Shown here: positions 22,453 to 33,439 of the stretch, piece after piece
How the letters are laid out: every line of letters starts with the position of its first letter
Numbering within the stretch: the stretch's first letter is position 1
DNA from: Pohlia nutans
Lineage: Eukaryota > Streptophyta > Bryopsida > Bryales > Mniaceae
NCBI GenBank assembly: GCA_022496805.1
Contig: CM040086.1
Location: 9,674,501 to 9,738,500 of the forward strand
Length of the DNA stretch: 64,000 bases
Direction of reading: 5' to 3'
Position numbers and translations under genes: made by a program
Notes under the pieces: model-generated
The model's input: the letters and a program-made list of their open reading frames with translations, nothing else
The model's database searches: none
What the model was told of the DNA's origin: nothing

Positions 22453-23037
22453 ATGGCTATGGTTTTGGGGATTGACTCGATCGGGGAAGAGGCAGCGGAG
22501 GCGCTGCGATTAATTCCAACTTGCAGCGACGGGGAGGTGGAAGCGGTGGCGAAGGCCGTGGTGGCGGTGTTGTTGAGCGTGCAGCGGGAAGACGCAGCGC
22601 TAGGGTTGCCCGTGTTGGACGCGCTGGAAGTGGATCTGATCAAGCGGCTCTACTCCGCGCTGGCGTGTCTGTTCGTGGAGGCGGCCAAGAGCAACGTCTC
22701 CGCCAAGGCGGTGGCGGCGTTCCTGTGCGGGACGTGTGGCGTGGCGGAGGCGCAGGCGCAGGTCGTCGCGGGCGTGTTCGGGAACGGGAAGGAACAGTTG
22801 CGGGCGGAGCTGGCTCGCACCGGCGGGCACTACAGTAGCATTGCCCGCCTCACGGGCGTGGATTGGCGCCTCCAGTACCGGGTTGCCAGCCATAACAGAG
22901 ACCTCTTGTACCACGTTGTGCTCAAGACCACGAGCGGGAACAACACTTTTGTGTGTAGTGTCGAGCAGCTCCACGATTTGGTGTCCTCCTTGAAGGACGC
23001 TTGCAAGGCCGTCGAGCGATCCGTCCATCAAGGCTGA
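22453..23037 (+). CDS. COMMD3: COMM domain-containing protein 3
   Basis: An uninterrupted 194-aa frame; human COMMD3 is 195 aa. The C-terminal COMM domain is clear at about residues 125-194: LTGVDWRLQYRV aligns with the family's V.WRLEY core, and CSVEQLHDLVSSLKDACK matches the CSMEQLQDLV-type end of COMMD3 specifically. The N-terminal helical half is Ala/Val-rich, as in other COMMD proteins. COMMD proteins form the ring of the Commander/CCC complex, which works with retriever in endosomal recycling. The start has a good plant context (GGCCATGGCT). It has no intron, unlike every other gene here. The next gene starts 591 bases downstream on the same strand. Confidence 0.9.
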   Translation: MAMVLGIDSIGEEAAEALRLIPTCSDGEVEAVAKAVVAVLLSVQREDAALGLPVLDALEVDLIKRLYSALACLFVEAAKSNVSAKAVAAFLCGTCGVAEAQAQVVAGVFGNGKEQLRAELARTGGHYSSIARLTGVDWRLQYRVASHNRDLLYHVVLKTTSGNNTFVCSVEQLHDLVSSLKDACKAVERSVHQG

Positions 23038-23191
23038 TCAGTAGAAACCTCCCCGCACTTGTGTAGGACATAGCGTTGCACTTTCCCTCCTTTTCTATTC
23101 TCCATCCCACGAGCAACTCTTAAAGTTTTCGTTCCATTAGAAAATAGATCGTAGAGTGCGAGGACTAATCTTTCCGTTTGCTGAGGTTTTG

Positions 23192-23392
23192 GAGCTCAGA
23201 TTGGCAGGGACGACTGGTAGTTTAGGGTTTTGGAACGCTAGGTTTTGTTCAACCGGAGGAGCTCAGATTGGCAGGACTACTGATAGTTTGGGGATTAGGG
23301 TTTTGGAGCGCTAGGTTTTGTTCAACCGGAGGAGCTCAGATTGGCAGGACTACTGGTAGTTTGGGGATTAGGGTTTTGGAGCGCTACGTTTT
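23192..23392 (+). repeat. Tandem repeat with telo-boxes before the SKP1/LRR gene
   Basis: A unit of about 67-73 bp starting GAGCTCAGATTGGCAGG occurs three times (23,192, 23,259 and 23,332). Each carries TTAGGGTTT, the complement of the plant telo-box AAACCCTAA (23,222, 23,295 and 23,368). It ends about 240 bases before the next start codon, so it is promoter or 5' UTR. Confidence 0.75.
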
Positions 23393-23628
23393 GTTTCTGA
23401 GAGCAGGTTTTATTGTTATATCTTAGTGCTGTGTCTTGAAGCTTCACATTTGTTGAAATGTATTACGATAAGCTGTGTTAGGGATGCCTTTTCATTGAAT
23501 TGAGCGTCGAGATTGTTATACCGAGAATCTGCAGAATTACTACCTCTCTATTGCGTGTGGCGTGATATGCTGTGGCGTGATTATTAGACTGATTGAGTGA
23601 GTAGTCATAGATAGATCGTGGAGTTCAG

Positions 23629-26600
23629 ATGGCTGGGGAGGGAAGCGTAAGCTTGGGTATGGTAGATCAAGAGGTGAAGGAGAGTAAACCGACAGAGCCT
23701 GGACCCAAGCCATGGAAGGTCAAGAAGAAGAAGCCGGGGAAGAGGGATGATGCTGATGGTTCGCCTGCAAAGGACTCAATTGAGATTTACGAGAGCAAAG
23801 TGGTGACCAAGGCGGGTTTGCGTGACATCGAGGTGACATCACCCGAGACTGGGTATTTGTGCATTCGTTGCCAAGGAGACGAAGAGTTCCACATTCCATC
23901 GCATGTGGTCGACTGCTTCCAATGCGTTGATATCATTCTCCACGGCGATGGTGGGCACTGCTTTTCTTCTTTTCATTTCTTCAAGGGAGTCCCATTGGTG
24001 ACTTGTGAAAAATAAATAGCATTTTTTGGCGATTTACAATTTTTTTCTCTACAAATACATAGCTTTCTATAGAATTGTTGACTACACATACCAATGACAA
24101 GGAAAGATTATGGCGATATACTCTATTTTTTGACTCAGTTTTTCTCATAGCAACATAGCAAGCCCATTTTTCAAATAGCAAGTTGAAAAATTCGCTGATG
24201 GCGAGTCTAAACCACTGACTGATCAGGTTACTCTTTAAAACTCTACTGGAAGTGCGTTATTTGGAAGTGGAATTGCTCATTTATTAGTGTCCCAAACAAT
24301 GTATGATGTCTTTGTAATCGACTATCCCTTCTGACCAGAACTGAGGGATATGGTTGCAGCTGTCTTCAAAGAAAACTTGGAGAAGATGATCAGGTTCCCG
24401 GATATTCGTGCAGAAGTAAGTGCCTATTCCTTACTGTGTTGAGACACATTATGTAAATGAACGTATACGAGGCTTCATAGTAGTAGAATTTATGGGGCTC
24501 CGTTTTTTCGAATGCAAAGCTTCAGAATGGTTCTCGTTATCTTTGCTCCTTTAATGTCAGTTAACCCCTAAAGGACCGAGATTTCATGGTTTTAAAATGA
24601 CCAATTTGATTGATCATATTGTGAAAAAATATGATTCAGGTGAGGCTAAATCTTATATCACCAGAAATTACAGTAAAGAGCGCTTCATGTGTTGGTCAAA
24701 AATAAATAAAATTGATCAAAAGAAAATCCTTATATGACCCATTCAAAAACCAGGAAGCCTTCTGGATCCGTTAGAGGTTAACGTAAGTGAAAGAAATTTC
24801 TGCAGGAGTCTGAATATTGCCCTACCTAATTAGTTTGTAACGAGCACAAAAGATGCATGGGCGTAGGTTCGTCAAGCTTATCACTGCCTTCCTTTGTATT
24901 GTTAAACTATGTTTTTCATTCTGTGAAGGTAATAGATTCGGGTCTTGTGCAGGTCATGGAATCTGTTTTGAGGTTTGTGTTCATTGAGCATCTAAACAAT
25001 GTAAAATCTGCAAAATATTGGGGGCCTGATGCACCGCGGCTGGTGTTTCAATTTGAGGTACAATACATATCTAACATTGGCTTAATCTTCATTCAGACCT
25101 TAGTTGACGAGAAAGCCTTATAAAAGTTAGTGATGGTACTTCTGCACCTCTCCTCCCCAGTCTACCTAGAGTGCATGGCCATTTCCAGGGTTTGTTAGAC
25201 ATCTAACATCATAGATGGACCACTGCATATTCTGGGTTGTGTTGCAAATTTTCTCTGGTGAATTTTTGGCGTGCTGAAGATATCAATGAGTGTCAGCCTG
25301 ATTTGTCTCTAAATTGTTCATTCTCTAAATTGTTCATTCATTAGTCACGGTCTGTACTATCATTCTTTGTAAATGGTCTTTTGCGTTGGGAATGACGTCA
25401 GGAACTTATCGTGGTCAATGCGAAGGTTGAACCAGATCAAGTAATGGACCTTATACATGCAGCTCACTTTCTCGGCATTAAAAGTTTGTTAAATGTAGCT
25501 GCTACCATGGTTGCCCATCACTTGGCAGGTACCTTTTGAACATGGAGATCCTTACTATTGTTTTGGTCTTGCGTGGCTGCTTGGCCACTATGGTCTTTTG
25601 TGACTTTTGTGAGACACCAGTTTGTGAGGTTTTCTACTCGATGATATCTGGAGAAAGTATGGGAGATTCACAGCTCAAAGAATGCCAAGGTTGGGTCTTG
25701 ATAAAAATGGCTTCATACCTTGTGTGGCAGATATACCGGATGTGTCATCTATGGTACCCGATCTGGCCTGGTGTGTTGCTGAACAACTTACACCACAACA
25801 ACTCTTTGATGCTGAACAACGCCCAGACTTTCTGAGCTTGAATCTTGGTATGGTTGACAGCATCATTTGCCACCATATTGCCAGTCGCCGTCGAACTCTT
25901 TCCTCACAAACTATGGCAGCTCTGACCGAGCCATCTACTGGTTGGGCTGGTGACTATTAATTGGAATGAGAAACTGCACAGTGAATGTTCTAATTTAGTG
26001 CTCGGTTTTGACACGAAGTTTGCTCACAAACGCAGAAACTAGTGTGCTATGGGAACGGCACTGCAAACGGTTACAGGAGGAGGACTTGGTGCAACCTGTT
26101 TCAAGCTCCAGCTACCCGTCATATGACAAATGGGACTTGTGCGAGGGCCCCCCTTCAACTTCTTGGAAGTCACTTTACGTAACACTTGGGCTGCAGCAAC
26201 TTGCTGATCGACAAAATGGAGGTAAATCCTATCCCGGTGACATATTTTGATGACCGAATTTGCTGTAATCTCTGTCTAGTTATGCTCTGGTCTTTTTTAG
26301 TTGTGTTTCTCCATGTACTGTGCAACCGGCCTTGTTACTTGCTTACCTAGAGATAGCAGAATCAATAAGTATGTGTTTGTGAGTGCTTCATGTGCAGATA
26401 AACTTGATGGCTTTTTTGCTGAAGTCGCTTACAAAGGGAAATTCGTCTACAAGCACACGGTAGATATTTTTAGCGTCTTAGTCATTGTTGTTGATCATTT
26501 CTCTAAATCTTTTAGTTCCACTGATTCAAATATTCGCTCCAATCCACTCACCCTTTTCTCTCACCTTTTACATTTGTGATTTGTAGATTCGAGGGATGAT

Positions 26601-29600
26601 GTGGGACTGGGTTCTCAATGACCCCAAAAGTTTGTCGCTTGCATCGTATGCTAGTCTTTTCCCCAACATTTTCTCTTTAGGTAAATATTCGAATCTCTAT
26701 GCCTTATCAGATGCCGGTTAAACACTAGTCTCATGTTATATTTGTCTAAGTTCAAGTGACTGTTGTTGTAAGACTGATTTTCCGGGAGTGTCATTGTGTG
26801 TGAAAGTTCTAATAGGCTATTTCTGAACCTTTGTGTCTTTCTTCCAGTTCTGGTTGGGCTACCTCTTGGCAAGCCACTAGCAGACGGAATACTACCGTGT
26901 ATGAGTCTTGGAGACATTCTTTCAAATCTTCCTCTCCTTCAACATCTCGATGTCAGGTACCTCTTTCTTATGTTGTTAGGGACTTTGATGTATGAAGAGC
27001 TGCTGTGTGTTGGGTAGGATGTGCAATAAAATACCTTATATCACTCTTGTGGTGCCCAAGTTTTAAATGTTTTAAGATTTTAGAATGGTATTGAGGTTAT
27101 GGTTTCCTCCAAGCATCACCCCTGGGCATATCTCGACGCATTTAAAAATGCGTGTATATTTAACCAAAATTTCAATTACTTCACTTTAATGACCGGAGAT
27201 CATCAAGGGATATTGAATAGAGCAGTAAATCAATATCATGTAGTCGTTGGTTCTGGTCGGGCCCTAAGATTTAGTTGGAGCTAGTTTTTATTCTTCGATG
27301 ATTGCACTGTGCAGTGAAAGTGGGGTCACGTCAGATGCAGCCGTTAGCTTGAGCAAGGGACTCAAGTCACATACTAGGTACCATTGAGAAGGACTTGCTT
27401 CTTAGTGAAAATTCTTTGGTTGAATGCTAGGCTTTGCTACAATTTTTAAGAACCATGTGGAAGAACTCTTCTCAGGACTAATGCTTGGCTGTCAGCATCT
27501 CCGTTTCTTTTTCGTGGTTGCGATATGCTAGTAAAGCTACTCCGTATCAGTGCCTTCTCTCATGTCAACCAATTATTCGAAGTTGTAGTACTAAGGAAGT
27601 TACACTGCATCCTACTCAATTGCTATTCTTATCTTATGCGGATATTGTTCTTACTGTTGACGTTTTTTTATGGGTGGAAGTCTGCAGGTCTTCCGAATTG
27701 CATACAATAATATACAGACTCGAGGCTTTTCAGCCATTGCTACTTGTCTCCCAACTGTCAAGTATGCCATACCTCTCAGATTGTCTTAAAATGTTTACTT
27801 CTTTGCTGCTCAGTTGAGACAACATCAGTTGCCACTGGCGTTTTTTTTCTTTATCTATGTTCCTATCTGATGCTCCATATGTATGTCTGAAGTGCTCTTC
27901 GTAGTATCTGACAATCACTCATCAAACTCTCTCAGCACATCTCTGGTCTACGGATTCTCAACGTCACTTTGCGCATGTCTAATACTTAATTTCAGAGCAA
28001 CATGAACCTAGTTGAATGATATGAAGCACCAACATATTTTGTCTTGAATATTTTGTAATCTTGCAGGACGCTGAAGCTCCTTGATGCGCGAGGAAATGGA
28101 ATTCAGTTGTCTCTTGCCCAGGAGGTCGTTGCAGCACTAGAAGAGAGCTCTCTCAGGGAATTACTCCTTCAAGGTGATCCTTGCCTTCTGTAAAAGCTTC
28201 TATCTGTAGTTGATTACTTCTTGGAAATGGAAGTTCATACTACATAGCTGAACTGAGCGAGAATCTTACTAAGTTGACGGTTTTATAAGATTCGGTTTTC
28301 CAAGCATTCTCATTGTCTTACTGACCATTGAGAATTCTAATATTTTGGTGAGAGGATTATATTGCAGACCATTAGAATTGTCCAAAAATTGCTGGACACT
28401 GAGCGTATTGATCAGCATATTGACTCATCAGTTATTTTTTATTTGTGTTATAGTTAGGGTCTACATGATCAAGCAACTTATGTTTGCGCTCACATTGCAT
28501 ATCTATATATCCCTAATTACTTCCAGTGTTCAGGTAATTGCACGCCTTTGGGAAGCCAGGTGCCACACTTTCAGCGGTCAGGAATGGTAAGGCACACAAT
28601 AACTTTCAGGGCTACAGACTTTTCTTACGCACCCATGGAAGCTGAAGATGTTTCTCAGGGGCCAGAATTTGTTCTGCAAGCCTTTCTATGGAGCTCGTTG
28701 CCAAAATACCTAAAGCGACTACAGTTGGCAGAGTGTCAGATCACTGACTCTCAGATCACCACTCTCGTCAGAGCACTGGATAATCACGAAGCAATTGAGG
28801 TGAGTGGTTGGTAATGTTCGATTTTTCAATAGTCACCCTTTGCAATAGGGTAGAACTACAATGTTTTCACTTTTATGTACAATTGACTGCATGACTATTT
28901 TCATCCAGGTTTGTCCTCTGTATCAACTATCAAGTATCAACAGGCTTAATGATTTCACTTACTAATTTTTTCTTTTTTTTGGTATCACAATTGTGCTGCC
29001 TATTTTATCCAGTTCTGCATTATTTGGTATACTGGATATTGACGATGTAATTTGATTGACAGATACTCGAGTTGCATGAGAATCAAATCACATCAGCTGG
29101 GGCTCGTGCAATTTTCACCTGGCTAAAGGTATATCCTCTCTGTTGTTGTAGCAACAACTTTTGTCATTGCATTTGACAGTTCTGACGCTGAATGTTTTAC
29201 TGTTTGGTGTTCAGCACAACCAGTCGTTACGAGAACTTCTGCTTGGCAACAATAACATCACTGACTCTAGCTCAACAGACCTAATCGCGGCCTTAGGATC
29301 ACATCCACGACTTGAGAAGGTACTTTCTTCATTACCGTTCCTTATGATAAAAATTGCCCTAAATGATGGAGAAACTCGTCTGAATTTGGTGGAACACTGC
29401 GGCACGCCTGGCTAGTGACCTGTTAATTTGCTACAAGATCTTGCATTGGTAGTTCTGGAAAGTGAAGGCCTATCTCTGCCTTGATGACTAAGTCATCCTC
29501 CTCTTTCACAAAACCTATTATAAACAACTGCAGGAGTTTTGAGAACGTGATCCACGTGCTCTGCCTCTTGCAGATATCTTTGAAGGGGAACTACTCGTAT

Positions 29601-30201
29601 GGGGAAGACAATCTACGTTCGGTGAGTTGACCCCATGTTTCCTAATTTCAAGATACACCTTGTCCGTAAATATGTAGCTTTTATTTACATATCGTCACCC
29701 TGCATTTCTTATTATCACTCTGGATTACTCCCTCCGTCCCAAAGTTCTTGTCATGTTTGAAAGTCATGTTTGAAAGTGCTTTTTTAAGTAGGTCAAAAAA
29801 TTACTTCCTTGTGGCTAATTTTATTTAGGTTGCAATGAACACATGCAATGTTCTTCGATCATCCTAGTGACATAATTTGGAACCTTTTTTAATCATGTTT
29901 CTTAGAATATGACCTACTTAAAAAAGCACTTTCAAACATGACAAACACTTTGGGACGGAGGGAGTATAAACTTGGGGTCAGTCTTTCTTAGAGGTTGTGA
30001 TGCAATTTAGCAGTGTGTGACAATTCTTGCTGGTTTTGTGTCAAGGTCATTCAAGCGGCAGTGGGACAAGGGGAAACACTTCTTTTGACGCAGAAGAAAA
30101 GATTCACTCTCGATTTATCACATACGGACGTCTCCTTCACCACTCGTGCGAGGATCCTTCGTGAAACTGCGGACTTAACACAAATATACCTGTTCATTTG
30201 A
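23629..30201 (+). CDS. SKP1/BTB-like fold plus leucine-rich-repeat protein
   Basis: Seventeen exons are inferred: 23629-23950, 24339-24415, 24953-25057, 25402-25528, 25674-25940, 26036-26221, 26398-26459, 26587-26680, 26848-26956, 27315-27377, 27681-27761, 28067-28173, 28534-28799, 29063-29128, 29215-29319, 29574-29621, 30046-30201. They join in frame to 746 aa. Residues 50-210 look like a SKP1/Elongin-C/BTB fold, with VEPDQVMDLIHAAHFLGIKSLL resembling the SKP1 helix that follows the core. Residues 390-720 carry LRRs of the ribonuclease-inhibitor kind (LQVFRIAYNNIQTRGF, LRELLLGNNNITDSSS). No signal peptide or membrane segment is seen; the N-terminus is Lys-rich. A role as ubiquitin-ligase adaptor is inferred from the two domains. 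Exon 11's start was chosen because it restores the LRR consensus. Confidence 0.8.
24561..24781. mobile_element. TTAA-flanked MITE in SKP1/LRR gene intron 2
   Basis: It starts TTAACCCCTAAAGGACCGAG and ends GGATCCGTTAGAGGTTAA. It is 221 bp and has the interior 'catggttttaaaatgac' shared with 9,047-9,289. Confidence 0.7.
29728..29964. mobile_element. Stowaway MITE in the last intron of the SKP1/LRR gene
   Basis: CTCCCTCCGTCCCAAAG and the inverted CTTTGGGACGGAGGGAG are flanked by TA. It is 237 bp and the same subfamily as 5,699-5,951. Confidence 0.9.
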
Positions 30202-30382
30202 TCTGCTTCTTCTGTTACTCAAGCACGAAACGAGTAAAAAGTTGTTTCCTTGGGTACGGCTACCGAACTCTCTGGTCAAGTGATGGATAAAATATATAAA
30301 ATTAACTATCGGAGTTTTCTGTCCCTGATTTCTGTTGTGAAAACTTTCCTTGTGGTTGTATGGTGGAGGATTCCAATGAACT

Positions 30383-30600
30383 GTAGCGCCTAAACGCCTG
30401 GGAGGCCAAAATCTGGTTTATGAATGTAACTCATTCAATTCCAACTCTTGCATGGATGATTTTCATCCAATTCATTTTGTGAAGGATTTTGCTTTGTCAT
30501 GCTACCCCTTCAAATTAAATTCAGATGATTCAAGCTATTTTAAGATTTTACATGGGATCCTAACTATAAAAAGGAGTGATTTTAAAAGGAGGATGTAGGC
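30383..30600. mobile_element. Fragment related to the 32,217-32,883 element
   Basis: The stretch from 'cctaaacgcctgggaggcc' to 'gattcaagc' matches the right part of 32,217-32,883 in reverse orientation ('gatgattttcatccaat', 'catgctaccccttcaaatta'). It has lost its terminal TTAA and its far end. Confidence 0.5.
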
Positions 30601-30682
30601 TAATTGCACATGGTTTAACTTTTTCTTGGAAACTCGTTAGGCATTTACAATTGTCCTACATTGCCCTTTTAGAATGAAAGCA

Positions 30683-31076
30683 TTAACCCTTAATCCTTAG
30701 ACGTCAAAAAAGCCCCGAGGACTTTTTATAATGGAATAATTGAGCAAAAAAGTAAGTTTTTTCAACCAAATCAAGCGAGGATTGGTGCGTTGAAAAGCTA
30801 TTGAAAAAGCGATCTAGATTGCAAATTTGTGCCTCATTTGAGAGATTGTTGAGTCATTGGCAAGCAATCAAAGTTATCAAAATAAACAAGATTGAGGTTG
30901 GGGCAACAGAGGTTGTTTCTTGAAAAGTGCCGCACTCCTATAGTGCTGCAACAATGTTGGCCAGTAGAGCCGTTTTTTCATTCTTTCATTTCTTTTCTTT
31001 CTTTTCTTTTTTCCTTTGAAAATTTAGATGTCTTCTGGGCTGCCCCTCCCAGGCCCTCTTGACGTTTAAGGGTTAA
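30683..31076. mobile_element. TTAA-flanked MITE, 394 bp
   Basis: The left end is TTAACCCTTAATCCTTAGACG and the right end CTTGACGTTTAAGGGTTAA. It is non-coding, with a TTTC/TTTTC-rich tract near 30,985. The neighbouring hAT-like MITE inserted directly at its right TTAA. Confidence 0.6.
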
Positions 31077-31082
31077 AGGACC

Positions 31083-31315
31083 CTCGGGGGGTGCACTGTA
31101 CTAAACATGTACGAGTATACGTGAATGCACACAAGGGGCATGAATTTGAACACTACTGTATTATGTATACATACAATAAACACATTCAAAACTGAAAATA
31201 TACTTACACTAAACATATATTTAAAACGAAATACATTTGTATACAAAGGTAATTAGACATATAACCTCTTGTATACAACGGGGTTTTAGAAGGGGTTATG
31301 AACGCACGCCCCAAG
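31083..31315. mobile_element. hAT-like MITE abutting a TTAA element
   Basis: It starts CTCGGGGGGTGCACTGTAC; the right end is eroded (..GCACGCCCCAAG). AAAGGACC flanks it on both sides (31075-31082 and 31316-31323), a perfect 8-bp duplication that includes the last two bases of the neighbour's TTAA. It is 233 bp, like 21,681-21,950. Confidence 0.85.
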
Positions 31316-31323
31316 AAAGGACC

Positions 31324-32071
31324 AAACTGATTTCCAAATTCAATCAACTTAGTGTGGAATTAGTCTTGATCCCGAATTTTTAAGATTTTTTGTGGTGATT
31401 CTACTCTTTGTAACAAAGATAGGATGGTTGTATAGGTGATGATTGTATAGATTAAAATATACAATCATGCAAAGATGAAAAACCTAAATACGAGCAACTC
31501 TTGAAAATTTGCATACACTGAGCTATGCACATGAATCCTTGTACACAATGAGCTAACACGCCCATATGCACAACTGCCAAATCCATTTTACCAAATCTGA
31601 TAATGAACTTTGTGTTTTTGGCCTTTCGTAAAGTTTCAAACTTGAGTAGGAGGCTAAAAGAAACCCAACCAACTTTGTAGCTTGTAATCTTACTATTGTG
31701 GAACTCTTAACGGTTGAAAATTTGTAAGTGCTAATAAATTCAAGTTGGTTGATACATCCTCCAGTTAAATCGGTCAAAAAGGTTTTAATTCAAAAACTAT
31801 TAGCCAAGGAGTTTTTATAGGCAGCTTTGGAGTGTTTTTTAAGAAACATAGTTGTAGTCTTGTAGGGATTAAATACATTATAGTGTTAATAGGTGTCTTC
31901 ACCTTACTCAATTTTCATTCAAAGATTAGTAGCCATACACATTTACACAAGTCATGCTTATACCACTTGCTAAAACTTCCAAATGATCTATATATGCAGT
32001 ATGAGTTGTTCGTGGTAACAAGTATAAGGCCCCTTTGTGTCCTCTACCTATTTACATGTGCTTATAGAATA
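31324..32071. other. Spacer without recognised genes
   Basis: AT-rich DNA. Short open frames on both strands are unsupported. It ends at the TA that begins the interrupted Stowaway element. Confidence 0.5.
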
Positions 32072-32216
32072 CTCCCTCAATCCCACTAAAAACCCCATGG
32101 TTTTTGACTTTTATTTATTTTTTGCAATATTTGTGCTGTATTTTATACTTCAAATGTGAACCATGCATGTCCACTTTCAAACATGATGGATGACATAAAA
32201 ACTACTGATACTACTA

Positions 32217-32883
32217 TTAACCCTTAAATGTCTCGCTTATGTCCATGGAATTATGTTTTATTTGTCATACTCAAATTTGTCCCTATAAATAAGATGAGAA
32301 CTCAACTTTATATTTTTAGTAGATGAAGCCATGTGTAAACTACAAATCAAGAAATTTCAATAATTTAAGAGAAATTAGAAATTACTATGACCTTTTGACG
32401 TTATTTGAAAGGAAATTCATATCAATTTTAAAATGTACTTAAAGATTCCAGTTTTAAAACTAAAGGTGTAAACTACAATGAAGAACATTACAATAAATGA
32501 AAATCATCCGTGTATCTAAATTTAGATTTTTTTGCTACACCGTGTTAATACATGTTGAACTTGTAACTCCAATAAAACACTCAATTTTTAGAGTTTTTTA
32601 GAAATTCAAAGTGGATTAGAAACTAGACTTGATAAACTTCATTTTGCTAATCAAGCTTAAATGCAATAGAACTCATTTTCATGGCCTAAATTTAGTTTAA
32701 ATAGGAAAAAATAGAAATTCAGAATGCTTGAATGATCTAAAATTTAATTTGAAGAGGTAGCATGACCAACAAAAATCCTTCACAAAAAAAAATCGGATGA
32801 AAACAATCCATGTAGCAATTGGAATCAAATAGTGAGTACATTCATAAACCAATTTTTAGCCTCCCTAGACATCTAGGAGTTAA
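32217..32883. mobile_element. TTAA-flanked element inserted in the Stowaway
   Basis: TTAACCCTTAAATGTCTCG at the left and GACATCTAGGAGTTAA at the right. The flanks join as 'ctactaTTAA / TTAAagataaacc', which matches 'tactattgaagatagacc' of an uninterrupted relative. It is 667 bp and non-coding. Confidence 0.7.
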
Positions 32884-32955
32884 AGATAAACCATTTTTGA
32901 GTATTGAGACAGCTTTTTTTGTCAACAAAAGCGTTAAGACACATGGCATAATAGA

Positions 32956-33257
32956 TATTGAAATAATAGAATACTTCTGACTCACACTTACACGCACATA
33001 CAAGATTAACATGCGATGCTAATCGGTACAATGAGACTACATACTCATGTACTCTTTATTACTGAGAACGCACATACAGAATGAAAACTAACAAACTACA
33101 ATTAGAGAGGAGTGAACCTAAAGTACCGGAGGTGAGAGACAACTTTGTGGATAGAGTTCATCCAACAGAGTGTTATAGTCATGGATGGAAAACATCAAGT
33201 AGAATGTCACTAGCAGACAGTCATCATTAACAATGTAGTAACGACGATCATTCAATA
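32956..33257 (-). repeat. 3' LTR of the copia element
   Basis: It is 302 bp, with TATTGA/TCAATA ends. It is nearly identical to 36,478-36,779, which indicates a recent insertion relative to the surrounding decayed repeats. Confidence 0.92.
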
Positions 33258-33439
33258 CTCCCAATACGGCGCTGTACATTGCAAGATAGTACCGCACTAA
33301 GCGTAATGATGACAGTACTATTCTATTCTCCTACTTGAGGTGCCATCTTAACAATGTTCATCATGGAACGAATTTTCAAGAATTTCTCTGGAGGAAGTGC
33401 CTTGGTAAAAATATCAGCCATTTGGAGTTTTGTGGGAAT

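Noticed and set aside
23629..30201. NLR-type immune receptor for the LRR gene
   Set aside because: There is no P-loop/NB-ARC, TIR or coiled-coil motif; the N-terminal part is SKP1/BTB-like instead.
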